From contig JBAIAC010000218.1 of the NCBI GenBank assembly GCA_037349315.1, positions 558,001 to 622,000 on the forward strand: a stretch of DNA of 64,000 bases. Direction: 5' to 3'. Positions 11,498 to 20,254 of the stretch are shown piece by piece; the first letter of the stretch is position 1; each line of letters begins with the position of its first letter. The notes under the pieces are model-generated. The model made no database searches, was not told where the DNA came from, and saw nothing but the letters and a program-made list of their open reading frames with translations. The stretch comes from Chelydra serpentina (lineage: Eukaryota > Chordata > Testudines > Chelydridae). The position numbers were made by a program, and so were the translations under genes.

Positions 11498-14400
11498 AGC
11501 CCCTTCCCCATCAGCCCACACTGGCCCCCCGGCCCCACGCCGGGTGTCAGGCCCCTCTGCGGGACATCGGTCAGACCGAGCTCAGGGGTGACGGAGGGAA
11601 TGGAAAGATCCAGGCCGCGGAGACGGGATTGGAAGTGACATCCCGGCACAGGGCCAGGCCGGAAACTGCTCGGCTCCACTAGCCTCTATTTAGACCACTG
11701 CCAGGCTCCCCAGGCCACGTCCCTTCCAATCCGCCTCCCCCAGGAGATCAGTCGCCCTCGTTTCTCCTCGGAGCCGTGGGCAGGAGACGTCACCCAGGTT
11801 CCGACCCGGCTCAGCTCACTAGTGCAACGAGTGTCGCCAGGTCCCAGCCCAGGCCCCTGCACCATGCGGGCGGAGTGGGGGCTCTGACCCAGCAGCTCTA
11901 GCTCGGCTGACTGCACCAGGAAAACCAGGCGGGGCGGCACTTCGGGCTCCCACCGGAGGAAGGAGCTAGAGAAACAGTAGAAGCTCCACCAAGGGGCACA
12001 GGGCCTAGCGGTTACAGGAGGGGCGCTGGGAGCCAGGACTCCTGGGTTCTATCCTCGGCCCTGCGAGGAGTCCAGTGGTCAGAGTAGGGGCGCTGGGAGC
12101 CAGGACTCCTGGGTTCTATCCTCGGCCCTGCGAGGAGTCCAGTGGTCGGAGTAGGGGCGCTGGGAGCCAGGACTCCTGGGTTCCATGTGCAACGTTATCA
12201 CTGACTTGCCAAGCAGGCCGTGGGGACAAAGCATCCCAACCTTGTGCCTCAGTTTCCCCACCTGTTGAGCAGGGACCCTCTGCCTGGGAGGGGTGAGAGG
12301 ATCAGCCAGCGAGCTCCCCTCCCAGAGCACTTAGCCCAGCTAAGCCCGGCAGACACAGGACCCAGGGTGCGTCTAAAGTGGGTTAGCAGGAGAAGCTCAG
12401 AGATCCCACAAATCCCATTACCTTGCCCCGGTCAGCGGTGACGTAATGGCGGCACGTTGCCATGGCGATGCCCACCCCCTCGGAACAGTCTGTCCCGTTC
12501 CGCCCAGCTGCTGTCTTGTCAACAACCTGGCTAATCCCACCCCTCCCCGCCCAGCGCCCCCACCCCTTCGGACGCCGCGCCCTGCTCCCGACACCCGGCC
12601 CGCGTGCGAGCGGGCACGTCCGCATGGTGGGCGGGGGGCAGGAGCCGAGAGGTCGGCCCCCCTCCCCCAACAGGGCCCCGGTCTCTGCAGGGGACCCCCC
12701 CCCAGCGCCTCGTCAGGCTGCTGAGCCATAATTGGAAATAATTAGAGCATGAGCTTCGTTAAGGCGTGAGTGAGTGATGGGCCGCCTGGGGTCTGCAGGC
12801 CGTGCAGCGAGATACAGACCCGCCCCCCCCTAGGATCAAGAATGGGCCAGGCATAGGGGGGTGCCTGCCCCAGCAGCGGGGGCCCCGTGGGACCCAGCCC
12901 CTGGGGGTACATTCGCTTGGCAGCCATTGTTGGGCGAGAGAAAACCGCCAGGCTTGGGGGATGCGGAGAGACGGACACCGAGCCCCATCCCCTGGCTGTG
13001 CCCTGCCCAGCCCCCCTGCTCCAGCTCTGCCCCCCCAGCTGTGTCAAGATCAACTGCCCCCCCCAGTGCTCTCAGCCAACCCCCACCCCGAGGAGCCCCT
13101 GGCCCTGCGCTCTTGGGGGAAGGATGATCTTCCCCCTGGGGGTCACTGGGACACCACTGGAGCCCCCCAGCCAGGGGTCTAGGGCCCCAGCTCAGAGCTC
13201 TGTATTTGCTGTGCCGTCCTGACGGCACATTGGGCCTCCCCCCGGAGCCCCTCAGCACCCCTGGGCCTTCCAGCCGCAGGCCCCGCCCCCAGCCCCAAGT
13301 CCCCCCACTCTGCAGTGAGCCCTGCCAGAGGGGTCCAGGAAGAGCCCCCCTCCCCCCCATGAGGGAAGAGCGACGGGGGGCACCCTGCCCCGAGGGGCTC
13401 CGGCATGGCACAGCGGAGACACCGGGGCGCTTTCCTCCAAGCAGGGGCTGGAAGCCAACAGTGGCAGGGCTGGCGTAGGGGGAAGCCACCCCGCAAACAC
13501 ACATGGCCCATGGGGCCAAGCGCACCAGGGCTACCACAGACCCACGGCGGGCGGAAACCAGGCACAGACCAACCAGCACGACCAAGCGCTCGCCCCCGCG
13601 CCAACGCCCGGGCAAGAGGAGCAAGCGACAGAGACCCCGGCCAGGGCAGAGCACACGGTGCACCCCCCCGGGGGGGAAGGAGCCTGGGGGATTTAACCTT
13701 AGCCAAGCGGGGGGGTTACATACAACAGGGCAGGAGCAGGGCAGAGCCCTCAGGGTCAATACACCCCCCGCACCCCGGCTCACCCCTCCACCGCCACCCT
13801 GGCGCTCACCTTCCTCCAGCTCGTTAGTGATCAGATCCGCAGGGCCGTCCAGAGCCGGGGTCCCGGGCACCTCATCATAGGCTGGGGGGCTGCTCCAGAA
13901 CTCCATGGCTTGGGGCCCCCGGAGCCCCCCCACCTCGCCCAGCTCCGTGGGAAACATGCAGCCAACCCCCAGCTCCCGGGCTCCAGCAGCCGGCTACTGA
14001 GCAGGGGGGCGCAGGGGGGAGAGATGCCCCAGGGTCGCAGACGGGGCCCCTGCACCAGGGGGATTCCAGAGCCCAGCTCTCTCCCTGCTCCCACTCCCTG
14101 GCAATGGGGCCCTGCCAATGCCCACCCCTATTTATAGGGGCTCCCTCCTCTCTGCACCTGGCTGGGCACGTCTCATTCAAGCAGGGGGGCCAGAGGAGCG
14201 CAGCACAGACTAGACCATCTCCTTGGCAAGCGGGGGTGTCCTGCTTAGAGAGGCACCGGCACTGCTGGGGATAAAGGGCTCATGGGGGTGGGGGCAAGGC
14301 TGGGGTTAAGCCTGCATCTGTGGGAGTGGCTATGGGGGGGTCAGTAGGAGCCCCCCCCCCTTCCTTGCAGAATGGATCGGCTCTGACAGAAGCCCGTTAC

Positions 14401-17400
14401 TCTGCACCTGCATCCTCCTGCAGGGACACCTGGCTCAGAGCAGCCCCCTGCCAGGGCGAGCCGGGGCTGGCCCCACATCTGGGCAGGATCCCCTGTGCAG
14501 AGCCAGCCCCTGGGGGCCGGGGCTGGCCCCACATCTGGGCAGGATCCCCTGTGCAGAGCCAGCCCCTGGGGGCCGGGCAGAGGGGACGGGGGCTGGCCCC
14601 ACATCTGGCCAGGATCCCCTGTGCAGAGCCAGCCCCTGGGGGCTGGGCAGAGGGGACGGGGGCTGGCCCCACATCTGGCCAGGATCCCCTGTGCAGAGCC
14701 AGCCCCTGGGGGCCGGGCAGCGGTATGCTGGGACGGGGGTGAGTTTTCCTGGGGGGCGGGGGAGTGTCCTGTGACCCAGCCCAGACAAGTCCCAGACTTC
14801 CCACCACTCAGGTTCTCAGCTGCAATGTTTTGCGTCCGGGCCCAGCGCGGTGATGCTACAAACGAGCCCTCGGCTCCCAGGCCCTGCTCAGGCGGAACCG
14901 GGTGGGAATGTCCTTAGTTCTGAGACGCCCCTGGGTGCCGTGGGAGGTGCTGTCCCTGGGGGCGGGGACCCTGCAGTCCGTCTGCTCCCCACAGTGCTCA
15001 GAGCTGGGAGCCCCGTAGGGGCTTTAGCCGGCACGGAGAGTCCCATAGACAGGCCCCAGGCCGCTCTCTGTCCGTGCCCACGGTGCCCCACAGCCCCTGG
15101 CTGGCTGGCAGCTGTCCCCGGCCTGGCTCCCTTGGCAGCCCTGCCATAGACACAGTTGGGTGAAGGGAGCGAGGAGGCCCAAGCAGGGGACGACTTGAAT
15201 AATTTATGCCGGTGCTTTAATAATGGACGAGCATTTGCCGGGCAGGGGGGGAAGCTTCACGGGCAGGGGACGCGACACAACGGGGCAAACGCAAGCGAAT
15301 CCCAGTGGGACAATGACCAGTGGGTCAGCGCCCAGCACAGAGCCGGTCACACAGACCCCCCCGGCCCTAGGAACCCGCCCAGCGACGAGGCTGGATGGAC
15401 ACTGCCCTTCACCCCGGGCCGTTCTGTCTGTGCTCTGAACCCCAGAGAAACCGAGGCACGAGGCAACCTAGCAAAGTGACTTGGCTACAGAGGGAACGAG
15501 GCTTCTAGCCCACCCCTGCCTATGCAACCCCTAGCCCCCGCTCCCCTCCCCCAGCCAGGAATAGGACCCAGGCATCCTGGCTCACAGCCCCTTTGCTCTA
15601 ACCACTAGGCCACCACACGACTCGCTAGGTTCGGCGCGTGTCTGTGAAGCCTTTTCCCCGAGTGAGCCTCCCTGCTGGGCACGGACCGAGCAGCCAGACC
15701 CCCCCCAGGGTGCAGGGAGCCCCCGAGGGCGGATCCACGGCCAGACGCCCAGTGGGTTTGCACCCGTGGCCAGGGGCGGCTGGGCTGAGGCTCCTTGCAG
15801 CAGGGCAGGAGACTCAGCTTAATCCCCCCCCCGCCCCCCCCCCGGGGATTTGCTCCCCGGTTTAGGTCCCACAATCAGATTACGTGGGGCTCGTTCCGAT
15901 GGTAGCTTAACGGGCCAGGACACGGGATCAAGGACAGGAGCCAGCACGCCCCGCCCCCCCCCCCCCCGCCCCCAGCACACATGAACTGACTGCGGGTGGG
16001 GGGGTAGAGACACGGGAGCTGGCCCAGTGGGACTGGGCAAACTTGGCTAAGCTCCCAGTGGCCCATTTATACGCCCTCCCCACCCCCGCCCGCACCTAGA
16101 CCTGCTCCCCTCCCCCATCTACTGTCCCTGCCCCCCCCCGTAACACCCTCCCTGTCAGCCCCCCCGCACCTAGACCTCCTCCCCTCCCTCATCTACAGTC
16201 CCTGCCCCCCGTAACCCCCTCCCTGTCAGCCCCCCCGCACCTAGACCTCCTCCCCTCCCCCATCTACAGTCCCTGCCCCCCCGTAACCCCCTCCCTGTCA
16301 GCCCCCCCCCTCTAACCTGCCCCCTCCCCTTTTGCTCTCGCAACATGTGGACAATAATCACAAAGGACTCACAGCTAATCCTGTCTGTGCCCCACACGGA
16401 GCCTCTGATCCCCAAAGCCCCCAGGGAGGGGGAGCCACCTGGCCCCACGGTGCTTCCCTTCCTGCCCCCTCCCCAGCTTTGCCAATTCCAAGGGGTCAAA
16501 GGTCACAAGTCCCCCCCCCCCAAAATGGGGGCTCTGTGAATGGGCATCCTGGTCCCGGAGTTCCAGCTCCCCTGTCGCGGGGGGGCTGCTCCAGGACTCC
16601 AGCAGCTGGGGGTCCCCCCCGCGGGCTGTGGATCTGGGGGGTCCCCCCCGCGGGCTCTGGAGCTGGGCTCCCCCTGCAGGCTGCGGGGGCGGGACACACA
16701 CAGAGCGGCTCAGCCCATGGGGCAGCGACCCTGAGTGGGGAACCAGACCCCGAAGCTTGGCCGCCGGGCCCTGCCTGGGGGCGCAGAGTGTGGGGCCCGC
16801 ACAGCAGCCAGGCGCCCCACGGAGGGCAAGACACATTTGGCACCAGCTGGCAGGGGCCTGGGTCCCATGGGGAGGCCTGATCCTGGCGGGAAAGGCCACC
16901 AGCTCCTACCTAACAGGGGGCGCCCCAGAGGCTCCTCCAAACCGTCCTGGCTGTCCCCTCCCTAGGAGCCCCCTCACCGTAACCCCCCCTCACCTCTCAG
17001 CAGCCCCCGATCCCAGCCCGCAGGGTGGGGGTCCCGGAGGCTGCAGCTCGGAAATATTCTGGGCCTGGAAATCCCCCTGCCCCGGGCAACCTAATGAGCT
17101 GCAATTAACTCCCGCTCTGCCCCTGGGCACGGGGGGGAAGCTGCCCCATAGCGCTGGGGGGCTGGCTGTGGAAGGGGCACCCCTCAGCCCCCCCAGCGCT
17201 GCTCCCTGCCCTGGCTCAGCGCCCCTAGCCCCTGCTCCCCCCACGTCCCCTCGCTGGCCCCCGGGGGCGCCCCACGGCACTCACCAAAGTACTTCAGGGT
17301 CTCCTCAATCTGCTGGGGCGTCAGGGGGGCGGGTGCCTCGGGGGGCAGCAGGGGCGTGTGCAGCCAGTCGTCGTGTTCGTACCCGAAGACGGTGTCGGCC

Positions 17401-19668
17401 CGCAGGGTGTAATGGGGCAGCTGCTCCCCCAGCAGGCTGATGATCTCCACCTCGGGGACGTTGCTGCTACACAGGTCTGGGGGGACAGGAACGGGGGTCA
17501 GTGAGGCGGGGAGGGGGTGGAGCTGGGTGGGAGGACTGGGCCGGCTAGAAGGAGGGACAGCCGTGGGGTGGATTGAAGGGCACTGACAGGGCAGTGGGGC
17601 ACAGGGATGGGGGGTTCTCAGGGCTTTGGGGGAGCCCATGGCTGGGCTAGCAGAGGCTGCGGGTCGGGAGTGAGGGGCACCAGCAGGGCTGTGCTAGCAG
17701 GGGCTGCAGGTCGGGAGTGAGGGGCATCGGCGGAGCTGCAGGGGGTACCCGGGGCTGGGCTAGCAGGGGCTGCGGGTCGGGAGTGAGGGGCACCGGGAGG
17801 GCTGGGCTAGCAGGGGCTGCGGGTCGGGAGTGAGGTGCACCGGGAGGGCTGGGCTAGCAGGGGCTGCGGGTCGGGAGTGAGGGGCACCGAGAGGGCTGTG
17901 CTAGCAGGGGCTGTGGGTCGGGAGTGAGGGGCACCAGGAGGGCTGGGCTAGCAGGGGCTGCGGGTCGGGAGTGAGGGGCACCGGGAGGGCTGGGCTAGCA
18001 GGGGCTGCGGGTCGGGAGTGAGGGGCACCGAGAGGGCTGGGCTAGCAGGGGCTGCAGGTCGGGAGTGAGGGGCACCAGGAGGGCTGGGCTAGCAGGGGCT
18101 GCGGGTCGGGAGTGAGGGGCACCGAGAGGGCTATGCTAGCAGGGGCTGCGGGTCGGGAGTGAGGTGCACCAGGAGGGCTGGGCTAGCAGGGGCTGCAGGT
18201 CGGGAGTGAGGGGCACCAGGAGGGCTGGGCTAGCAGGGGCTGCGGGTCGGGAGTGAGAGGCACCAAGAGGGCTATGCTAGCAGGGGCTGCGGGTCGGGAG
18301 TGAGGTGCACCAGGAGGGCTGGGCTAGCAGGGGCTGCAGGTTGGGAGTGAGGGGCACCGGGAGGGCTGGGCTAGCAGGGGCTGCGGGTCGGGAATGAGGG
18401 GCATCGGCGGAGCTGTGGGGGTACCCAGGGCTGGGCTAGCCGGAGCTGCACAAAGAGGTGAGGTGACTTTCCCAAGTCCCAGAGGGAGTCGTTGACCCAT
18501 CCGGGAGCAGAGCCCAGGTCACCGTGATTAACCATTTCTATTCCGGTCAGGCCGCAGGCACGGCTCCGAGAGCCGAGAGTCCGTGTTCGGGGACCACAAG
18601 ACCCTCCCACCGCCTGCTCTTTGCTCGGGTGCCGGGTCCCCCTCGAGGGCTCGTTCCCACCGCGTCCGGGTCGGGTCATTCGGGGATTTATTGTTTCTTC
18701 TCAGCCCCTGGCTCCGTTCACACGGGGCCTCTGAGCAGCTGAACGGCAACAACTCCCAGGTCTTGCCTGGGGCGAGATCGGAGCCCGCGACCGCTAGAGG
18801 GGACAGGCCCCGGGTCCCACTCCCCCGCCCCCCGCCCCGAGCCAGCCAGGCCCCGTCCTCGGGCAGATTGGAGCCGGTGCCCCCTCGATGACCCAACTGC
18901 CCTGAGTCCGTCTGGGCTCTGCCGTTCTTTGGCTGTGGGCGCCCAGGACGAGCGGCCCCCGGAGCGGGTCAGGACTGAGTCCCCCCGCCCCCCCACTGGG
19001 GCCCCATGTTCCCCTGTCACACTCCCATGTCTCCGCCACCTGCTGGCCACAGCCCCGGCAGAGGAGAACGTCTCCCAGGAGAGGTGGGGGTGGGGGGGAG
19101 AGCAGCAGGGCAACAGCCTGGCCAGGCCCAGGGCAGCTCTGGGGTCACCTGCCCCTGGGCGCCCACCTCCCTGCTGGGCTGGGGGGCCTGCGATGGCGGC
19201 AGGGGGTGGCCGGTGGCGCTCGGGTCCTTCCCGTGGGGCGCGCTGGATGGGATCCCCTGCAGGCAGAAGCTGCCCCAGTGCCCTGGAGGGTGGGGTCCCC
19301 GCCCCTCCATCCCCCGCTGTGACTCTGCAGCCCTCGGACCCCCGGCTCACCCCCGTGTGGTTACCCAGCGCCCCAGATCCCAGCTGTACCCACCGGTGCT
19401 GGTGGTGGCATCGCGGTATCTGCCCACAGCCGATCCGGTCGGCCCCTGGCTGGCATGGTGCGGGGGGGCTGCTGGTGGGTCCCAGCTGAGGTGGGGGTGG
19501 GCGGGCGGGTTCTGGTCTGAGGGTGTCTCACGTGGGCCCGAAGTGTCCAGTTTGACAGGCGTTATGGGGGGCACCCAGCTGCCATGTGGGGAGCGTGGCC
19601 CCACCACCTGCTTCCGGAAGCAGCGATGGGGACCGGGCCAGTCCCAAGGTCCCGTCTCCGTCCCACAC
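1127..19668 (-). CDS. HAP1: HAP1 (huntingtin-associated protein 1), 3'-incomplete
   Basis: HAP1 is a cytoplasmic coiled-coil adaptor that links dynein/dynactin and kinesin to cargo such as endosomes and receptors. Fourteen exons (17476 down to 1127) join with matching phases and give about 640 residues; a fifteenth, N-terminal exon at 19394-19668 is tentative. The order is: HAP1_N start (motif PEVEIISLL, exon 2), long coiled coils (KERDLELAARIGQSLL onward, exons 4-10), DSLAAEI (exon 11), then a TRAK/Milton-like part with LPDKLQIVKPLEG, TLHHWQQL and GGILDPRPGV (exons 13-14) and FTITTCRILHPS (exon 15). I call it HAP1 rather than TRAK1/2 because DQEQQLMLDCVAEF-SEASRQVASLSEEL is closer to mammalian HAP1 and because JUP is the neighbour on the same strand. 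As I recall it, mammalian HAP1 lacks the TRAK-like C-terminal part. The final exons are missing from the window. Confidence 0.85.
1860..2078 (-). CDS. HAP1: HAP1 exon 14 (TRAK-homology core)
   Basis: Seventy-two codons plus split codons. It carries TLHHWQQLAKPNLGGILDP, RPGVLTKDF, and an acidic LDVDLEEVYNLNDLEEDD run, which are hallmarks of the TRAK/Milton family. The donor is GGTG|gtgagt and the acceptor ctctgtccccag. Phases fit exons 13 and 15. Confidence 0.9.
2079..3632. other. HAP1 intron 13, no gene seen
   Basis: This is the intron between exons 13 and 14. The left part is GC-rich. The middle (about 2830-3400) is A/T-rich, with a short (gt)n run near 2970 and a purine/CG run near 3315. 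I see no exon or recognised transposable element in it. Confidence 0.5.
3633..3946 (-). CDS. HAP1: HAP1 exon 13 (PGTPG..LQIVKPLEG)
   Basis: The largest HAP1 exon, with 104 codons. It starts with GEEKLRGTPGTPG, continues through a coiled-coil-like HDLEAALQRLSARQES and a serine-rich low-complexity stretch, and ends in LPDKLQIVKPLEG. This order is the TRAK1/2 signature, seen there as GTPGTPGSHDLE and PEKLQIVKPLEG. Acceptor cgcggcag and donor GAAG|gtgagt fit exons 12 and 14. Confidence 0.9.
4496..4693 (-). CDS. HAP1: HAP1 exon 12
   Basis: Sixty-five codons plus split codons. YKRVFETVKVVNQAVK matches the TRAK motif KRVFETVRNINQVVK. It is followed by serine/proline-rich linker and by SYYGSDSASLAPESAL, like TRAK1 SSFYGSDIG. 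The 3' splice site (gctgtcccctcccag) abuts a 66-bp minisatellite, so the branch-point region lies in repeat DNA. Donor: CCCT|gtaagt. Confidence 0.9.
4697..5575. repeat. 66-bp minisatellite in HAP1 intron 11
   Basis: About 13 tandem units of 60-72 bp, each containing cccgtcagcgggctc, a ccctccccctcctcccccc tract and gggcctgcccccc. The HAP1 transcript strand is G-rich. The array starts directly beside the exon 12 acceptor. On the transcript strand each unit carries a branch-point-like CTGAC followed by AG dinucleotides. Confidence 0.95.
5824..5894 (-). CDS. HAP1: HAP1 exon 11 (DSLAAEI)
   Basis: Twenty-three codons plus two bases. DSLAAEIKGITRKG corresponds to TRAK SLAAEIEGTMRK, the end of the conserved HAP1_N region. 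Acceptor ctgcccgcag, donor TACAA|gtgagt, phase 2 into exon 12. Confidence 0.9.
6125..6525. repeat. 72-79 bp minisatellite duplicating the exon 10 splice donor
   Basis: Five tandem units contain the boundary CTGCCCCTG|gtgagtacg on the minus strand. Copies of the last exonic base fall at 6204, 6283, 6362, 6439 and the authentic 6511, a spacing of 79, 79, 77 and 72 bp. A sixth, partial unit at 6123-6150 lacks the donor. Each unit also has a C-rich run on the plus strand. Confidence 0.95.
6511..6639 (-). CDS. HAP1: HAP1 exon 10
   Basis: Forty-three codons, phase 0 at both ends. LQDLQERYAECEGMLHEAQE matches the TRAK coiled coil (ELEDKYAECMEMLHEAQEE), followed by LPNSTLNRYSLLPL. The donor CCCCTG|gtgagtacg is the first of five tandem identical donors; the next, at 6439, would add 24 in-frame codons. 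Confidence 0.92.
6848..6922 (-). CDS. HAP1: HAP1 exon 9
   Basis: Twenty-five codons, phase 0/0: HGAEVEELQQHLAATKEAQR and so on. Human HAP1 has YGAETEKLQKQLASEKE at this point. Acceptor tgtctccccag, donor ACTGAG|gtgagt. Coiled coil. Confidence 0.92.
7021..7151 (-). CDS. HAP1: HAP1 exon 8
   Basis: Forty-three codons after a split serine: EASRQVASLSEELARK, then QQEEISQLLAQIVDLQQKCR. Human HAP1 reads SEASQQMAELSEV and QQQEVARLQAQVLKLQQRCR here, closer than TRAK1 (RDANVQIASISEEL), which supports the HAP1 assignment. Acceptor ctccctgcag, donor CGCACG|gtgagt. Confidence 0.92.
7388..7466 (-). CDS. HAP1: HAP1 exon 7
   Basis: Twenty-six codons plus one base: ATSIASETCQYEDQEQQL, MLDCVAEF. Human HAP1 has DEEQMLILECVEQF. 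Acceptor tctccccgccag, donor GAGTTCT|gtacgt. The split codon T/CC (Ser) joins exon 8. Confidence 0.9.
7500..8040. repeat. C-rich minisatellite in HAP1 intron 6 (first array)
   Basis: Imperfect tandem units built from gcgaccagaccacaccgccc, cagtgaccagacccaccg and ccgctgccacggc. Units are variable in length and separated by C homopolymers. The transcript strand is G-rich. Long overlapping reading frames through it are repeat artefacts. Confidence 0.9.
8222..8882. repeat. CAGCC-rich minisatellite and 27-base C run, HAP1 intron 6
   Basis: Short tandem motifs of the type ggcagagccccccagcctcc and cacccagcc repeat over about 640 bp, with two longer near-identical blocks (about 8235-8400 and 8595-8740). 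It ends in an uninterrupted C run at 8856-8882, ten bases before the donor of exon 6. The run length may be unreliable in an assembly. Confidence 0.9.
8892..9000 (-). CDS. HAP1: HAP1 exon 6
   Basis: Thirty-six codons after a split proline: LRRNESSLSLQQYGQYDALQ, then KLRGLEEENQKLRLE. TRAK1 has LKRNESSSSVQNYFHLDSLQ. Acceptor ctgccccccag, donor TTGGAG|gtgaca. The intron side begins with the long C (transcript G) run. Confidence 0.92.
9395..9495 (-). CDS. HAP1: HAP1 exon 5
   Basis: Thirty-three codons plus two bases: IAQLRHEVSMRDDLLHFYTD, then SVEESEPATAMAT. Corresponds to TRAK1 SQLRHELSMKDELLQFYTSA and human HAP1 YLRHQVNLRDELLQLYSDS. Acceptor ctccccccag, donor ACACC|gtgagt. Confidence 0.92.
9505..9660. 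repeat. ~52-bp minisatellite in HAP1 intron 4
   Basis: Three to four tandem copies of a unit containing actgggcacaatgggggcag and ggcagagtcccggggg. The G-rich strand here is plus, unlike most arrays in this gene. Confidence 0.9.
9962..10078 (-). CDS. HAP1: HAP1 exon 4 (coiled-coil start)
   Basis: Thirty-nine codons, phase 0/0. KERDLELAARIGQSLLKQNR and SLTERNELLEEQLELAKEE are the most conserved HAP1_N motif (human HAP1 RDLNTAARIGQSLVKQN; TRAK1 KERDLELAARIGQSLLKKN). Acceptor cccggcag, donor GAGGAG|gtaacc. Confidence 0.95.
10376..10452 (-). CDS. HAP1: HAP1 exon 3 (shared acceptor exon)
   Basis: Twenty-five codons after a split valine: LCSERVGRITKTYHDLDAVT, NLLEE. TRAK1 has LCAERVGQMTKTYNDIDAVT. 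It starts in phase 1, and both exon 2 (ending TTTG) and the alternative first exon (ending GAAG) leave a G that completes GTC. Acceptor gctctttcacag, donor GAGGAG|gtaggc. Confidence 0.93.
10783..10960 (+). repeat. tRNA-derived CORE-SINE/MIR-like element
   Basis: The head reads tgcagtggttagagcact (box A-like) and ggttcgaatccc (box B). The core follows as cacctctgtgcctcagttcc and acatctgtacaatggggata, the hallmark of CORE-SINEs/MIR. It lies in HAP1 sequence between exon 3 and the alternative first exon. Confidence 0.8.
11065..11200 (+). repeat. Probable decayed CR1 fragment
   Basis: The phrase cctgtggaactcactgctac and what follows resemble the turtle CR1 3' region, but the match is degenerate and both ends are unclear. 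Confidence 0.35.
11344..11495. repeat. (CA)n microsatellite with a tandem 35-bp prefix
   Basis: Three copies of a unit with cttcactggagacacttggt followed by a growing (ac)n run. The last runs for over 50 bp up to about 11495. The pattern looks like repeated duplication of the microsatellite edge. Confidence 0.95.
11995..12290 (+). repeat. CORE-SINE with tandemly amplified head
   Basis: The head agcggttacaggaggggcgc then gggagccaggactcctgggt is present three times at about 66-bp spacing (near 12025, 12090 and 12155). It is followed by one core with gcctcagtttccccacctgt. Confidence 0.7.
13810..13906 (-). CDS. HAP1: HAP1 alternative first coding exon
   Basis: Thirty-two codons plus one base from an ATG at 13906 in a strong context (GCCATGG); a weaker in-frame ATG at 13957 would add 17 residues. 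The peptide starts MEFWSSPPAYDEVPG and ends LITNELEE. The donor GGAAG|gtgagc leaves phase 1, exactly as exon 2 does, so joining exon 3 gives ELEE-V-LCSERVG. A TATA box lies upstream. TRAK1 has an analogous short first exon joined to the same exon (..CSDVLCAERVG), as I recall it. No protein homology confirms the peptide itself. Confidence 0.65.
14129..14136 (-). promoter_or_regulatory. TATA box of the internal HAP1 promoter
   Basis: A canonical TATAAATA reads on the minus strand within cccctataaataggggtg. Transcription would be expected to start near 14100, leaving a 5' leader of about 190 nt before the ATG at 13906. The function is inferred from motif and spacing only. Confidence 0.5.
14452..14722. 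repeat. ~58-66 bp minisatellite upstream of the internal promoter
   Basis: Four to five units with ggctggccccacatctgg, caggatcccctgtgcagagc and cagcccctgggggc. It lies about 320 bp upstream of the TATA box. Confidence 0.95.
15426..15612 (-). repeat. CORE-SINE/MIR-like element, reversed
   Basis: Read on the minus strand it runs gcctagtggttagagcaaag, tgagccaggatgcctgggtc, then a core with aagtcactttgctaggttgc and cctcggtttctctgggg. Both tRNA-like head and core are recognisable. Confidence 0.7.
16085..16312. repeat. ~70-bp minisatellite in HAP1 intron
   Basis: Three tandem copies of cacctagacctcctcccctc, atctacagtccctgcccccc, gtaaccccctccctgtcagc. The transcript strand is G-rich. The sequence between it and exon 2 (to 17284) is GC-rich with no exon seen. 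Confidence 0.9.
17285..17476 (-). CDS. HAP1: HAP1 exon 2 (HAP1_N start)
   Basis: Sixty-three complete codons: CSSNVPEVEIISLLGEQLPH, YTLRADTVFGYEHDDWLHTP, and LTPQQIEETLKYF. TRAK1 reads DLPEVEIISLLEEQLPHYKL, RADTIYGYDHDDWLHTPLI and LTTEQIEETLKYF, so the identity is secure. Acceptor tgtccccccag at 17477; donor TACTTTG|gtgagt. The frame is also open upstream to an ATG at 17639, so an unspliced start is a less likely alternative. Confidence 0.95.
17640..18445. repeat. 46-bp minisatellite in HAP1 intron 1
   Basis: About 16 units with gggctagcaggggctgcggg, tcgggagtgaggggcacc and gggaggct. An inverted copy of the same unit lies at 20255-20455, on the far side of putative exon 1. Confidence 0.95.
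18446..19393. other. HAP1 intron 1, right part
   Basis: GC-rich intronic sequence between the 46-bp minisatellite and putative exon 1. Six-frame reading shows only compositional open frames and no recognisable protein. Confidence 0.4.
19394..19668 (-). CDS. HAP1: HAP1 putative upstream N-terminal exon
   Basis: A minus-strand frame is open from 19829. An acceptor-like ctttctccctag ends at 19669, and a donor ACCG|gtgggt lies at 19394/19393. Its phase fits exon 2: G + AC gives ...TTSTD-LCSSNVPEVE, which resembles TRAK2 ITDVCSNEDLPEVE. The rest is proline-rich and not recognisably conserved, but the human HAP1 N-terminus is also disordered. No ATG lies within the exon; in-frame ATGs at 19736 and 19829 could instead be the start if the acceptor is not used. 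Confidence 0.4.
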
Positions 19669-20254
19669 CTAGGGAGAAAGAGCGGGGCGTTAGGTGAGCC
19701 GTGGGGACAGGGCGTGGAGCCCGCGTCCTGCCACATGCTCAGGACACACGTGTCTCTGCTGCTCCCAAAGCCCCGGCATCCCCCCTGTGCCCAGACGGGC
19801 AGCATCGGGCCAGCCGGCTGGAAACCCACGAGCCGGGCGGGCCCCAGGAGTGACGCCCCCCCCTCCCCGAGCCAGGGCCCAGGCCTCTTGCCACCCTGGA
19901 AGCAGCTTCTGGGCTCGGCCGCCTTTCCCGCCGGGGCACCCAGCCCAAGGGTCCCTCTGGGATCTGGCAGAGGCTGAGTGTGGGGCTGGCTGGGGCCTTT
20001 CAGGGTGGCCCGGGCAGCCTCGTCATCAGCCCGGGGGATCAGAGACAGTTTCCTCCAGCGGTGAGGGGAGATGGCGCTGGGGGGCCCCCCATGGCATGGT
20101 TAGAACAGCCGGGATGAGCTGGGTTGGACACCAGCGGGCGCCGGGGGTTGCGGGCTCAGCGAGGGGGGCAGAGCAGGTCGGTTTGAAGAGCCGGAGCGAG
20201 GAGCCCGGTTAGATACCAGGGTCCTGCCTGCATGTCGCCTTGGTAACCCCCAGC

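Noticed and set aside
17285..17639. Unspliced HAP1 start at ATG 17639
   Set aside because: The frame is open, but a good acceptor precedes exon 2 and the sequence upstream of it looks intronic (proline-rich, unconserved). It is not excluded.
17640..18445. CRISPR-like regular array
   Set aside because: Units are contiguous and similar throughout, with no unique spacers; this is a vertebrate minisatellite.
1127..19668. TRAK1 or TRAK2 instead of HAP1
   Set aside because: The C-terminal motifs are TRAK-like, but exons 7-9 match HAP1 better and JUP synteny fits HAP1. A phylogeny would settle it.
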